From a bacterium 1XD42-1 (GTDB lineage Bacteria > Bacillota > Clostridia > Oscillospirales > Ruminococcaceae), in the NCBI GenBank assembly GCA_003612625.1, contig RAZJ01000008.1:1-64000 (forward strand): 64,000 nucleotides of DNA, read 5' to 3'. A program made the position numbers and the translations under genes. Within the stretch, counting starts at the first letter, position 1; every line of letters begins with the position of its first letter. Positions 43,242 through 51,888 of the stretch are shown here, one piece after another. The notes below the pieces were generated by a model, which saw only the letters and a list, made by a program, of their open reading frames with translations, ran no database searches and was not told the DNA's origin.

Positions 43242-45059
43242 CTAAAGGTTTCCTCCCCCTTCTGAAAGGGCCAAGCCTAAAGCTACGGCACTGTGGGGCG
43301 GGAGAAACCCTAATAAATTTGCCCGGCCTGTGGTAATCCGCCAAGCTGCCAGATATTCCGCTAAAATATCCGGAATTTCAAAATCCTGGGAGCTGCCCCC
43401 CACCAGCACAACAGAACCAATCCTGCGGATATCCCCGTCTGGGGCTACCGCTTCCAAGGCTCTCTGGGCATTTGGCAGGAAAACTTTTTGTTTTGCCTGC
43501 CTGCGGGTCTGGGCAATTTTATCCATGGTCAGTTTTTTACTGCTGCGGATGGGTACCAAGCCTTCGCTGGTATCCACCACAACACGGGAATAAAATTGCG
43601 GAGGCAAGGGTTCCGCAACAAACCTGACGCTCCCATCCTCAAACCGTAAAAATAATAATCCTTCTACTTTGGCTAAGGGGTACTTTTTGATCCGTTCCGC
43701 CAGATCCCGATCCCGCAAGTCCAATTCTTGATCGATCATCCGGGTAACCATTTCCCCTGCGCCTGCATGATGAACCGCTTTCACAATCCCTTTTTCATCA
43801 ATCAGCGCGGCATCTGTGGAGCCGCCGCCTAAATCAAGGATGGCTAAGGGAATCCCTGCGCCAGGAGTTGTCAATGCCCCCCGCAAAGCCATTTCCGCCT
43901 CCCGTCCGTAAACGGTGACAGGTATATGGGTACGTTCTTCCAATCCCTGTGCAATTTTCCGCATGGGCAGGGCGGAAGTCTGTACCATAGCCGCTAACAT
44001 TACTGCATTTTCCATAGCGCGTTCCCCGGCTAAAGCCCCTCCTACTTCCGTAGCCGCAAAAGTATCTGCTGCCAGTAAGCCGGTGATCCGCATTTGTTTT
44101 TCATCTTGTTCGGTCAGCTCTGCCATGGTTTGCTTTACAGAATGAAGCAGGCCCCCTACGTTGGTACCTTCTTCCCCTTTGGCATCCTGTAATTCCCCGG
44201 CCCGGCGCTGGGCTTCCATAATCGCATCTGCGCCGGCGTTCACATCCAGGGTTTCATTCCGTTTAGCCCCTATCAAAGTCAGGTTCCCTGCCCGGATTCT
44301 TCTGGTTTCCACCTGGGCGCCTTTGGCCCGGAGCACAACTCCCGACCGGCATCCGGTTAAACTGCGGGCTACTGGAATGGACTCCCGTGTCTGTCTGGCA
44401 TCCAGCCCAAAAAGACCTGCAATCCCATAGGGATTGGAAAGGGTTTTAATACTTTGCCCATTCCCTGCCACTTCCACAGCGGCAGGGACGCCAATTTCTA
44501 CTTTTGCAATGCCTGCCACTTCATCCACAATGGGGATGGTATGGGAAATCCGATTGGCAATCAATACGCCGTCATCATTTTTACAAATAACAGCCACTAC
44601 GGAAATTCCCCGCTGAAAAGCCTCGTTCAACCTTTTGGCAGTTTCATAGTAAGGCACATCCCCTACCACAGCTACCAGAGGCCCGCTGCCTTCCAGCTTT
44701 TCCAAAGGGGCTGTCATGCCATATGCAAGGCCCTCGCCTCCTGGCGTATCGGGATTATGTCCAATCATGGCAGAACCAATCACAACCGTTTCACTGACGG
44801 TATCCATGCTCAGGTTGCTGATCACCGGAGCTGCCTGGTTAATCCGGATTCCAGCCAGATCCCCGCAGGAAAGCCCTGCGGAAGCCAGGGCTTCCCGAAG
44901 GGCGTTTTCACAGCCCTCCACATTCCGTACCGTCCCCTTCACCCCGGTGGTAGGCTTCATGGCAGAACTGACATAAGCCGGTTTTCCACTGCCATGATCC
45001 ATAATAACAGCTTCTGTTGTGGAATTGCCAATATCAATCCCAGCTAACAGCTTCCGCAC
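43242..45059 (-). CDS. pduG: diol dehydratase reactivase large subunit
   Basis: ATP-dependent chaperone that swaps damaged cofactor out of inactivated diol dehydratase. The 605-residue protein has the actin/Hsp70-like fold with the phosphate loops AGIDIGNSTTEA (about 6-17) and AILDLGGGSTDAAL, and VVLVGGSSQDFE near the C-terminus. It lies four bases after pduE. No pduH (small subunit) gene is next to it or anywhere else in the window, which is unusual because the known factor is a PduG2-PduH2 complex. Confidence 0.94.
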   Translation of the reverse strand: MRKLLAGIDIGNSTTEAVIMDHGSGKPAYVSSAMKPTTGVKGTVRNVEGCENALREALASAGLSCGDLAGIRINQAAPVISNLSMDTVSETVVIGSAMIGHNPDTPGGEGLAYGMTAPLEKLEGSGPLVAVVGDVPYYETAKRLNEAFQRGISVVAVICKNDDGVLIANRISHTIPIVDEVAGIAKVEIGVPAAVEVAGNGQSIKTLSNPYGIAGLFGLDARQTRESIPVARSLTGCRSGVVLRAKGAQVETRRIRAGNLTLIGAKRNETLDVNAGADAIMEAQRRAGELQDAKGEEGTNVGGLLHSVKQTMAELTEQDEKQMRITGLLAADTFAATEVGGALAGERAMENAVMLAAMVQTSALPMRKIAQGLEERTHIPVTVYGREAEMALRGALTTPGAGIPLAILDLGGGSTDAALIDEKGIVKAVHHAGAGEMVTRMIDQELDLRDRDLAERIKKYPLAKVEGLLFLRFEDGSVRFVAEPLPPQFYSRVVVDTSEGLVPIRSSKKLTMDKIAQTRRQAKQKVFLPNAQRALEAVAPDGDIRRIGSVVLVGGSSQDFEIPDILAEYLAAWRITTGRANLLGFLPPHSAVALGLALSEGGGNL

Positions 45060-45063
45060 TGGC

Positions 45064-45609
45064 TCACCCCGCCTTCAGAATGCCGCGTTTTTCATAAACT
45101 TCCACAGCTTCCCGTACCAAAGCGGCACACATAGGAGCATGATACTGGGTTTCTAACGTCTTTGCCAGTTCCAGCAGTTGGGCTTTTGTGGCGCGGTTCG
45201 GCCGGAGCATATCATACATCCGGATCACTTCTTCATCCGGCACTTGTGTCAGTTCTGCTGCCCGCCGCAGGTTTTCTCCCATAGCCGGTTTTCCTGCATC
45301 CTGGGCAATGTCCGCCTGGGCCCGCAGCATTTCCGGAGAAATGCGCACATCTGCCATTGTGACTTTGCCTTCCAGAACGCTTTCCAGCGTAATGTCATCC
45401 ACCGTTTTTCCGGTAGGCGTCCGAATGGCATCCCGATGCTTTTCCAGCATGGGATAATCCTGCTGGGTATACTGGCCGGAAGCTGCCGGGGCAGGCTGGG
45501 GCGGGTTTGGCGCTGGCTTTAAGTCTTTCACCAGGGTTTCCATGACAGGTGCTGCCTGCTGCAGTTCTTTTGCCAAAGCAGCTACCAGGGCTTCTACATT
45601 ATTCGCCAT
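45064..45609 (-). CDS. pduE: propanediol dehydratase small subunit
   Basis: Gamma subunit of the B12-dependent diol dehydratase, 181 residues. The body carries the family segments [18 protein letters not shown] and the C-terminal [13 protein letters not shown]. The first about 20 residues ([16 protein letters not shown]) form an amphipathic helix that may help encapsulation. The start is ATG 45609, overlapping the pduD stop by 11 bp; the longer open frame is not the natural start. Subunits C, D and E are adjacent, as in all known operons. Confidence 0.93.
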   Translation of the reverse strand: MANNVEALVAALAKELQQAAPVMETLVKDLKPAPNPPQPAPAASGQYTQQDYPMLEKHRDAIRTPTGKTVDDITLESVLEGKVTMADVRISPEMLRAQADIAQDAGKPAMGENLRRAAELTQVPDEEVIRMYDMLRPNRATKAQLLELAKTLETQYHAPMCAALVREAVEVYEKRGILKAG

Positions 45610-46270
45610 CCTGCCACACCACCTCCAATGCCAAAGGTTTTTGTCCTTCCCGAATCTGTTCTGTTTCCTTAATGTGAAGGATAGCGGCTTTTGTCTGGTA
45701 TTTGGGCCGTACCATGCAGTCATTTACCGTTTCAATAGGAACCGGGGACTGCCCCTTGGCATACCGGGCCGCATTTTTGCCGATTTTCCGGTAAATTTCC
45801 AACGTAATCACCGGAGCCTGGGGGAAAAGTTCCAGATTCGATAAGGGATAAAGATCCTTCTGATGGATTACGGCTGTCCCTTTGCTTTGCAGGCCAATGC
45901 CAATTCCGGAACCGCTGTAAACTGCGGCACGTTTGGCAATAAACGAAACATCCGAAATATCAGCTACCCGGATAAACCGGGGCTTTAAGCCTTCTTCTTC
46001 AATGCCTGCCGCAATTTCCCGCAATACCTGGGAATGAGGCAGGCCGCAGATGGTTTTGGTCTGGGCCGCCCCAAAAGCAGGTGCAAGTCCGATCACTACT
46101 TCATCTGGATAAGCGCCAACAGGAGCTTCCCCAATCTCCCGAATCGAAAATCCCTTGGGGCTTTCCGCCGCAGAAACAGGATGATTTTCTGTTTCCGGCT
46201 GTTGAGCGCTTTGTAAGGCGGAAATAACCCGGCGGGTAATTTCTGCTACAAGCTGTTCATTATATGCCAT
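45599..46270 (-). CDS. pduD: propanediol dehydratase medium subunit
   Basis: Beta subunit of the diol dehydratase, which helps hold the cobalamin, 223 residues. The N-terminal helix ([16 protein letters not shown], about 4-19) matches the encapsulation peptide known on PduD, followed by a linker to about residue 40. The body carries [23 protein letters not shown] and the later [19 protein letters not shown], both highly characteristic. ATG 46270, five bases after the pduC stop, is preferred: AAGGGGG lies nine bases upstream, and the earlier ATG would sit on top of it. Confidence 0.93.
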   Translation of the reverse strand: MAYNEQLVAEITRRVISALQSAQQPETENHPVSAAESPKGFSIREIGEAPVGAYPDEVVIGLAPAFGAAQTKTICGLPHSQVLREIAAGIEEEGLKPRFIRVADISDVSFIAKRAAVYSGSGIGIGLQSKGTAVIHQKDLYPLSNLELFPQAPVITLEIYRKIGKNAARYAKGQSPVPIETVNDCMVRPKYQTKAAILHIKETEQIREGQKPLALEVVWQDGE

Positions 46271-46275
46271 TGCGC

Positions 46276-47949
46276 TCATCCCCCTTGATAAGTTTTCGGG
46301 TCAAAAGCTTGCGGAATGGCTTTTACTTTTTCCCAAGCTTCCCCCTTCAACCGGTAACCCGTTCCAGGCCCCCGGTAAGTGTTTTTGTCATTGACGGAAC
46401 TGTGTACATGGAAATCCCGATCCAAAATTGCGGCTGTCTGCAAGTAATCCCCGGAAATCCGTTGTTTCAGCATTTCCAGAATGGAACGGGCTACATCTTC
46501 ATGGCCCCTGGCTGCTAAAGCTTTTACCAGATCCAAACCATTGATTTCCCCTTCCTGGATACGCTTTGCAGAACGGAGGTCTTCGTCAATTTTCCGTTTG
46601 GCTGTAATATCATTGCTGCCATGGGCATAAACGCATTGTTCTACTTGTTCTTCCGTTACCGGCTCAAAGCCTAAACGGTCAAACAATGCCTGCATTGCCC
46701 TTGCAGCCTTCATCCGTACCGAAACAGCTTGTTCCTCTGTAACCGGACGCAAGCCTCCATCTACTTTTAAATCCCGCTGGATGACATTATAATCGTCAAA
46801 GTCATCGGCTTCAAAATTGGAGCCGGCAAACATATTGTCATAATTTGGTGTGCAGCTATACCCGGAAAAGATAAAATCTGTTCCCGGCAGCATCTGCATC
46901 AGCATCCGGGCTGTCCGCCGGATGTCAGAATGGGAAAAGCTTTGGTCATTGCTGGAAGCACATTCCAAGCCCAGCATGGCGGCAATTAAATTTTCTGCCA
47001 GTACCGCCCGGATTCCGGAAGGTACAGAGCTGCATAAACCAATACAGCTTACAGAACCATTTTGCGTACCCTGGACGCCAGCCCCTTTAATGACCAGCAG
47101 GCACCGGGCTTCCAGATAGAGCATGGATTTTTGTTCCGCGTTCCCCATCAATGCTTCTGAGGCCGTACCCGAAGTGCAGCGGACTTTCATCCCCCGGGAA
47201 GCATAAGCTGCCGCCAAAAAAGCTTTGGAATAAGGGGTATCATCCCCGTCTGTAAAGACTTTTTCCGTACCATATACAGAAAGGGTTTCTGCATAGGTGG
47301 TAATGCCTAACATCCCCAACATTAACTCGGTTGCTTCTTCTACGGCGCATTGGGAAAGGACTCCGGGCCGCCCGCACTGGGAGCCAATCAGCAGTCCCAC
47401 TGCGCATAAAGGTGCATAACGGGCTACCCCTACGGTAGTTTCCGTTTCCGCGAAGCCCCGCAAAGCCGCTTCCGCAGCATCACAGGCAATTTGCACCGGA
47501 TTATCGTCTTTATTGGTTACATGGGTCTGGTTGGCTGGGAAAGACCGTTCCCGAAGCTTCTGCATTGCCATCATCATTTCAACCACGTTCAAATGGCCCA
47601 TGACCTGGCACAATTTTGCAGGGGTCATCCCGCCTGCCAGCCGTGTGATTTCTTCTTTGCCCCGGCTGATGTCAACCAAACGGCGGGCAAATTCCAACGA
47701 ATCAATCTTCATGGCTTCTTCCGCCACAGCAAGATCAATGGCATGATCCGCGATAAAGGAGTCGTTGAAATCAAAATCTTCCCGGCGTTTGCCATCCATT
47801 TCTGTCACCCGGCCCCCTTCAATTTTCAAAGAGGGAGCCGGATCGTATGGAGAATCCATTGCAATAAAGCCCATTTCAGGACATTCCTGCACAAAGCAAT
47901 CCTGATTGACAGGCCGGGCCGCCAGGACTTCAAAGCGTTTGCTTTTCAT
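46276..47949 (-). CDS. pduC: propanediol dehydratase large subunit
   Basis: Catalytic alpha subunit, a TIM barrel of 557 residues in which adenosylcobalamin-derived radical chemistry turns 1,2-propanediol into propionaldehyde. The sequence opens [24 protein letters not shown] and contains [33 protein letters not shown] and [23 protein letters not shown], strongly conserved in diol and glycerol dehydratases. Glycerol may also be a substrate. It is the second gene of the operon, after the aldolase. Confidence 0.95.
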   Translation of the reverse strand: MKSKRFEVLAARPVNQDCFVQECPEMGFIAMDSPYDPAPSLKIEGGRVTEMDGKRREDFDFNDSFIADHAIDLAVAEEAMKIDSLEFARRLVDISRGKEEITRLAGGMTPAKLCQVMGHLNVVEMMMAMQKLRERSFPANQTHVTNKDDNPVQIACDAAEAALRGFAETETTVGVARYAPLCAVGLLIGSQCGRPGVLSQCAVEEATELMLGMLGITTYAETLSVYGTEKVFTDGDDTPYSKAFLAAAYASRGMKVRCTSGTASEALMGNAEQKSMLYLEARCLLVIKGAGVQGTQNGSVSCIGLCSSVPSGIRAVLAENLIAAMLGLECASSNDQSFSHSDIRRTARMLMQMLPGTDFIFSGYSCTPNYDNMFAGSNFEADDFDDYNVIQRDLKVDGGLRPVTEEQAVSVRMKAARAMQALFDRLGFEPVTEEQVEQCVYAHGSNDITAKRKIDEDLRSAKRIQEGEINGLDLVKALAARGHEDVARSILEMLKQRISGDYLQTAAILDRDFHVHSSVNDKNTYRGPGTGYRLKGEAWEKVKAIPQAFDPKTYQGG

Positions 47950-48012
47950 ATCGTTACCTTCCTTCCGCCATCTGCAAGGCCCTTCTAACAGGGCCTCGGC
48001 AAAAGTCCGGCA

Positions 48013-48837
48013 TTATTTCATAGCGGCAAGGACTTTTCTTGTAATCTCTTTTACCAGAGCATCTTTATCATTGGCTGCTGGTGCGGATGCTGTATTGCAG
48101 GCAGTACAGGAGGCTTTTTCTTCCGGCAGCTTGCAATGGCATTGATCGGTACCCCGGTGGGAACAACGGGCACAGCCAGGATGACGGCCAGGCAGCTTCA
48201 TTTGCTTACGGATTTCGATCAAACGTTCAATTTGTTCACAGGTCAGCTCCTGCATACCGCCGATTTGTTTTGCATACAGGCTGACTTTTGCCCAGTATTC
48301 CAGCGTTTCCATCCGGAAATAAGCCTGTGTTAAGTCTACGCCTACGGACAAAGCGCCATGGTTTTGCAGCAATACTGCATCATGATCCTTCAAAGCATCG
48401 GAAATGGCTTCCGGAATTTCCATGGTGGAAGGTGTGCCATATTTGGTCAGGGGTACTTCGCCCAGGAAGATAATGACTTCTGGCATAATCATGGCATCCA
48501 GAGGCAAACCGCAAACAGCATGGGCTGTGGCAACTGGAGGATGGGCATGGACAACAGCATTGACGTCAGGACGTTCCTGATAAACACGCAGGTGCATTTT
48601 GAATTCGGAAGAAATCCGGTATTTGGCATTTGGCTCTAATAAATTGCCCTGGCCGTCTACTTTTAAGATCATATCCGGGGTCATAAAGCCTTTTGAAACG
48701 CCGGTAGGGGTACAATAAAATTCATTGGGTCCTACTTTATAAGAAAAGTTACCGTCATTTGCTGCTACAAACCCATTTTGATAGATTCTGCGGCCAATAT
48801 CGCAGAGCTGTTTTTTGATTTCGTAAGCCGATGTCAT
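48013..48837 (-). CDS. fucA: class II fuculose-phosphate aldolase with Cys-rich linker and C-terminal encapsulation peptide
   Basis: Zinc aldolase of 274 residues, expected to split fuculose-1-phosphate (or rhamnulose-1-phosphate) into dihydroxyacetone phosphate and lactaldehyde. The domain (1-212) has GNFSYKV, TPTGVSKGF and HAHPPVATAHA with zinc-binding histidines. The C-terminus is unusual: six cysteines at 222, 225, 233, 235, 244 and 247, then a helix DALVKEITRKVLAAMK (259-274) almost identical in pattern to the PduD encapsulation peptide. The start is ATG 48837 behind AAGGAG. It is the first gene of the operon, which ties the sugar pathway to the compartment. Confidence 0.92.
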   Translation of the reverse strand: MTSAYEIKKQLCDIGRRIYQNGFVAANDGNFSYKVGPNEFYCTPTGVSKGFMTPDMILKVDGQGNLLEPNAKYRISSEFKMHLRVYQERPDVNAVVHAHPPVATAHAVCGLPLDAMIMPEVIIFLGEVPLTKYGTPSTMEIPEAISDALKDHDAVLLQNHGALSVGVDLTQAYFRMETLEYWAKVSLYAKQIGGMQELTCEQIERLIEIRKQMKLPGRHPGCARCSHRGTDQCHCKLPEEKASCTACNTASAPAANDKDALVKEITRKVLAAMK

Positions 48838-48917
48838 TAACTTCGTCTCCTTTTTTGATTCATATTTCCTGCCGGTAAAATCCGGCGGTAATCCATATAT
48901 TTGCATTTCCACCCGTT

Positions 48918-48940
48918 TGCTGTTATGATAAAGGACAGCA
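48918..48940. promoter_or_regulatory. possible operator between aldolase and regulator genes
   Basis: TGCTGT and ACAGCA form an inverted repeat with 11 bp between, in the intergenic region shared by the microcompartment operon and the divergent DeoR-type regulator gene. It is a candidate operator only; no known DeoR consensus was matched. Confidence 0.25.
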
Positions 48941-49006
48941 GGAGGAATGATTCCTTATTTCCTATTTTATCAAATTTTTTCATCATGCGCTACCCTTGGC
49001 GCTGTA

Positions 49007-49035
49007 TTTGCGAAAATAACAAAAATTTTTTAATT
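49007..49035 (+). promoter_or_regulatory. possible promoter of the DeoR-type regulator gene
   Basis: TTGCGA, 17-bp spacer, TAATTT, about 45 bp upstream of the start codon, in a very AT-rich stretch, so false positives are likely. No convincing constitutive promoter was found for the opposite operon, which suggests activation. Confidence 0.35.
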
Positions 49036-49081
49036 TTTGCTCAAAAATGCGCAGTTTTAATCAAGATAAGGGGGAATTTTC

Positions 49082-49855
49082 ATGCTTGCCTATGAACGGA
49101 AAAAACAAATCCTTGATTTTTTGCGGCAGCAGGGCCGATTCGTTACCGTAGAAGAACTTTGTGAAAATTTATATGCCAGCGGCGCAACCATCCGGCGGGA
49201 TCTGAAAGAACTGGAAGAAAGCCGCCTGATCCGCCGGGCCAGAGGCGGGGCCATCCTTTTGGAAAGCAGTACCAGTGAAGATCCCCTGGCTTTCCGGGAA
49301 ACCCAGAATGCCATGAAAAAACAGATTATTGCAGAATCTGCCTGCAAATATATCCGGGACGGGATGACGTTATTTTTAGATTCCTCCAGCACCGTATTCC
49401 TGCTGGCCCGGATGCTGGATCAATTCCAGGAATTAAAAGTCATTACCAACGGCCTGAAAACCGCCCTGCTTTTATCGGATTTTAAAAATGTCCGGGTCAT
49501 CTGCACAGGCGGGACTTTGCGGGAAAATTCCAAATCCATGGTAGGGGATGCGGCCCGGGCTACGGCAGCCCGTTTCAATGGGGATCTGGCGCTGATTTCC
49601 TGCCGGGGGTTTTCCATTGAAAACGGCGTTTCCGAAGCCAGCGAAGAAGAATACTGCGTCAAGCGGCAGTTCCTGCAAAACAGCCGCCGGGCCTTGCTTT
49701 TATGCGACACGTCCAAAATGAATGTGGATTTCTTATGCCGGCTGGCGCCTTTATCCCAATTTTATGAAGTGATTACGGAACGGAAAGAAACCAACGATTT
49801 GTGCAACCAGCATACGCAGATTGCAAAAATAAAACAGCCGCCCCACGCCGGATAA
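49082..49855 (+). CDS. DeoR-family transcriptional regulator
   Basis: A 257-residue DNA-binding protein with an N-terminal winged helix (YERKKQILDFLRQQGRFVTVEELCENLYASGATIRRDLKEL, about 3-45) and a C-terminal sugar-phosphate-sensing DeoRC domain containing FLDSSSTVFLLARML and ITNGLKTALLL. Family members usually repress sugar catabolic genes and release DNA on binding a phosphorylated intermediate. Being divergent from the aldolase gene, it is the likely switch of the 17-gene operon, perhaps sensing fuculose-1-phosphate. An AAGGGGG precedes the ATG. Confidence 0.93.
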   Translation: MLAYERKKQILDFLRQQGRFVTVEELCENLYASGATIRRDLKELEESRLIRRARGGAILLESSTSEDPLAFRETQNAMKKQIIAESACKYIRDGMTLFLDSSSTVFLLARMLDQFQELKVITNGLKTALLLSDFKNVRVICTGGTLRENSKSMVGDAARATAARFNGDLALISCRGFSIENGVSEASEEEYCVKRQFLQNSRRALLLCDTSKMNVDFLCRLAPLSQFYEVITERKETNDLCNQHTQIAKIKQPPHAG

Positions 49856-49886
49856 AACCTCCGGCGCAGGGGTATTTTTTTATTTT
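49841..49886. terminator. terminator between regulator and mutarotase genes
   Basis: CCCC-AC-GCCGGA and TCCGGC-GCA-GGGG form the stem, followed on plus by TATTTTTTTATTTTT. It lies between convergent genes and overlaps the last codons of both sides. Confidence 0.8.
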
Positions 49887-50317
49887 TCGATAACAACGCC
49901 TTTATGAAGCAGGATATTGGCATACAAAGCCGTTTCAGATGAAGTGACGACTGCATAAGCCTGTTTTGCCCGTTCATAGAAATCAAACCGTTCAATCATT
50001 TCAATTTTCCGGTTGTCTTCCGGTTCATATTTGGCAATGATCTCTTTATAAGTATCCCAAATCACTGGCTTGCAGGGATCGCCGGGAACTACCTTCATCA
50101 GTCCCACTTGGTATTCACTGTAACTGTCCAAAGGCATCAGCTTCAAAATAGCGTCTAAAATTTCCGGCACGCCGTTGCCGTCACAACGAACCACCCGTTT
50201 TCCCATAGAAGTATGGGGGAAATTACCGTCCCCAATTACAATGGTATCGCCATGGCCCATTGCCATTAAAATACTCAGCAGTTCCGGGGGTAAAATACTG
50301 GGAATCCCTTTTAACAT
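49880..50317 (-). CDS. fucU: L-fucose mutarotase (FucU/RbsD family)
   Basis: Interconverts the alpha and beta anomers of L-fucose, speeding use of imported sugar. The 145-residue protein begins LKGIPSILPPELLSILMAMGHGDTIVIGDGNFP, closely matching FucU, with the catalytic His in MGHGD. The C-terminal RAKQAYAVVTSSETALYANILLHKGV is also typical. Its presence points to fucose, although related proteins act on ribose or rhamnose. It follows the kinase gene by 44 bp. Confidence 0.9.
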   Translation of the reverse strand: MLKGIPSILPPELLSILMAMGHGDTIVIGDGNFPHTSMGKRVVRCDGNGVPEILDAILKLMPLDSYSEYQVGLMKVVPGDPCKPVIWDTYKEIIAKYEPEDNRKIEMIERFDFYERAKQAYAVVTSSETALYANILLHKGVVIEK

Positions 50318-50361
50318 AAAAGATGCCTCCTAAAAAATTTTTCAGATGATATATGTAATTT

Positions 50362-51831
50362 TTATGCGTCTATAATCTTACAGAAACGGTCATAAGCTGC
50401 ATCCCATTTTTCCGTATCAACTGGCACATATTCAATGGGATCAAAGGAATTGCGGATAATCCGGCGGGCTTCTTTCAGATTGGGGATGTCACCGGATGCC
50501 ATAAGCTGGATCGCAATATTGCCTAAAGCAGTAGCTTCAATGGGGCCTGCTACAATTTTACAGCCTGTGGAAGAAGCGGTCATCCTGCAAAGCAGGTTGT
50601 CTTTTGTGCCGCCGCCCACCATATGGATATAATGATAATCTTTCCCAGTGCAGTCCCGGATCATATTGAAAGCATAACGGTATTTCATGGCAATGCTTTC
50701 ATAGATGCAGCGCATAATTTCTCCCACAGTCTGCGGTTCTCCCTGGCCGGTGCGCTTACAGAAATCCCGCACCCGTCCCGGAATATCCCCTGGCGGTACA
50801 AATTCCTGTACATCCGGATCAATAAAATATTTGAAAGGTTCCGAGGCTAAAGCATGTTTTTCCAAATCATTATAAGTATACTGCTGGCCTTCCCGGCGGT
50901 ACTGGCGGCGGGTTTCCTGGATAAGCCATAAGCCGATAATATTTTTCAGGAAACGGGTTGTATAGTTATAGCCGCCCTCATTGGTGATATTATATTTCAT
51001 GCTCTTTTCCCCAATGATAGGCTCCTGGGTTTCTGTGCCAAACAAAGACCAGGTGCCGCAGGAAATATAAATAAAATCATCTTCTGTCGCAGGGGCTGCA
51101 ACAACGGCGCAGGCGGTATCATGGCCCGCTACGGAAACCACATCCACATTCTGAATGCCCAGCTCTTTACAAATGTCCCCGCTGACCGGGCCTAAGACCG
51201 TACCGGATTTTACAATTTCCGGGAACAGATCCCCCGGAATCCCAAGCTGCTCCAAAATGCCTTTTTCCCATTTTTTTGTGTGGGCGTTCATCATCTGGGT
51301 GGTAGAAGCTATGGAATATTCGGCTGTTTTTACGCCTGTTAAGAAATAACCTAACAAATCCGGCATCAACAGGGCACAATCTGCCCGTTTTAACACTTCG
51401 GGACGGCCTTTTGCCAGGGCATAAAGCTGGAATATGGTATTCAGTTCCATAAACTGATTTCCGGTAGCTTCATAAAGGCGATCCCTGCCTACAATCCCGC
51501 ATACCTCCTCTACCATGCCGGAAGTGCGCAGATCCCGGTAATGGACAGGATTTTCCAGCAGATCCCCCCGCTGATCCAAAAGGCCGAAATCAACTCCCCA
51601 GGTATCAATCCCAATGGTGGAAAAATCCCCTAAAGCCCGGGCTTTGGTAATGCCCTGTTTGATTTCAAATAAAAGATTCAGCACGTCCCAATAGAACGTA
51701 TTCCGAACCATAACCGGGTTATTGTCAAACCGGTGGGCTTCTGTGAGGGAAATTTTTTCCCCATCAAATTCGCCCAGCATGGCCCGGCCGCTGGAAGCGC
51801 CGAAGTCAAAAGCAAGGACCCTCTTTGCCAT
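50362..51831 (-). CDS. rhamnulokinase/fuculokinase-family sugar kinase (FGGY)
   Basis: Phosphorylates a 6-deoxyketose, L-rhamnulose or L-fuculose, at position 1 to give the substrate of the aldolase. The 489-residue protein has the FGGY fold with FDFGASSGRAMLG (phosphate 1 loop, about 7-19), IDTWGVDFGLLD, and HMVGGGTKDNLLCRMTA. Overall it resembles rhamnulokinase, but many gut bacteria use such proteins on fuculose. The start is ATG 51831, behind GAAGGAG. No isomerase gene (fucI or rhaA) is nearby. Confidence 0.92.
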   Translation of the reverse strand: MAKRVLAFDFGASSGRAMLGEFDGEKISLTEAHRFDNNPVMVRNTFYWDVLNLLFEIKQGITKARALGDFSTIGIDTWGVDFGLLDQRGDLLENPVHYRDLRTSGMVEEVCGIVGRDRLYEATGNQFMELNTIFQLYALAKGRPEVLKRADCALLMPDLLGYFLTGVKTAEYSIASTTQMMNAHTKKWEKGILEQLGIPGDLFPEIVKSGTVLGPVSGDICKELGIQNVDVVSVAGHDTACAVVAAPATEDDFIYISCGTWSLFGTETQEPIIGEKSMKYNITNEGGYNYTTRFLKNIIGLWLIQETRRQYRREGQQYTYNDLEKHALASEPFKYFIDPDVQEFVPPGDIPGRVRDFCKRTGQGEPQTVGEIMRCIYESIAMKYRYAFNMIRDCTGKDYHYIHMVGGGTKDNLLCRMTASSTGCKIVAGPIEATALGNIAIQLMASGDIPNLKEARRIIRNSFDPIEYVPVDTEKWDAAYDRFCKIIDA

Positions 51832-51888
51832 AAAAAACATCTCCTTCTATTATTGAATGAAATAATGAAAAACAAAATAGAAAATCTT

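Noticed and set aside
44454-45047. 197-codon frame opposite pduG
   Set aside because: It is antisense to a well-conserved gene in a GC-rich region where long spurious frames are expected.
48838-49081. Cobalamin riboswitch upstream of the B12-dependent operon
   Set aside because: Looked for because the enzymes need B12, but no B12-box-like GCCACTG and no long conserved aptamer was seen in this 244-bp gap.
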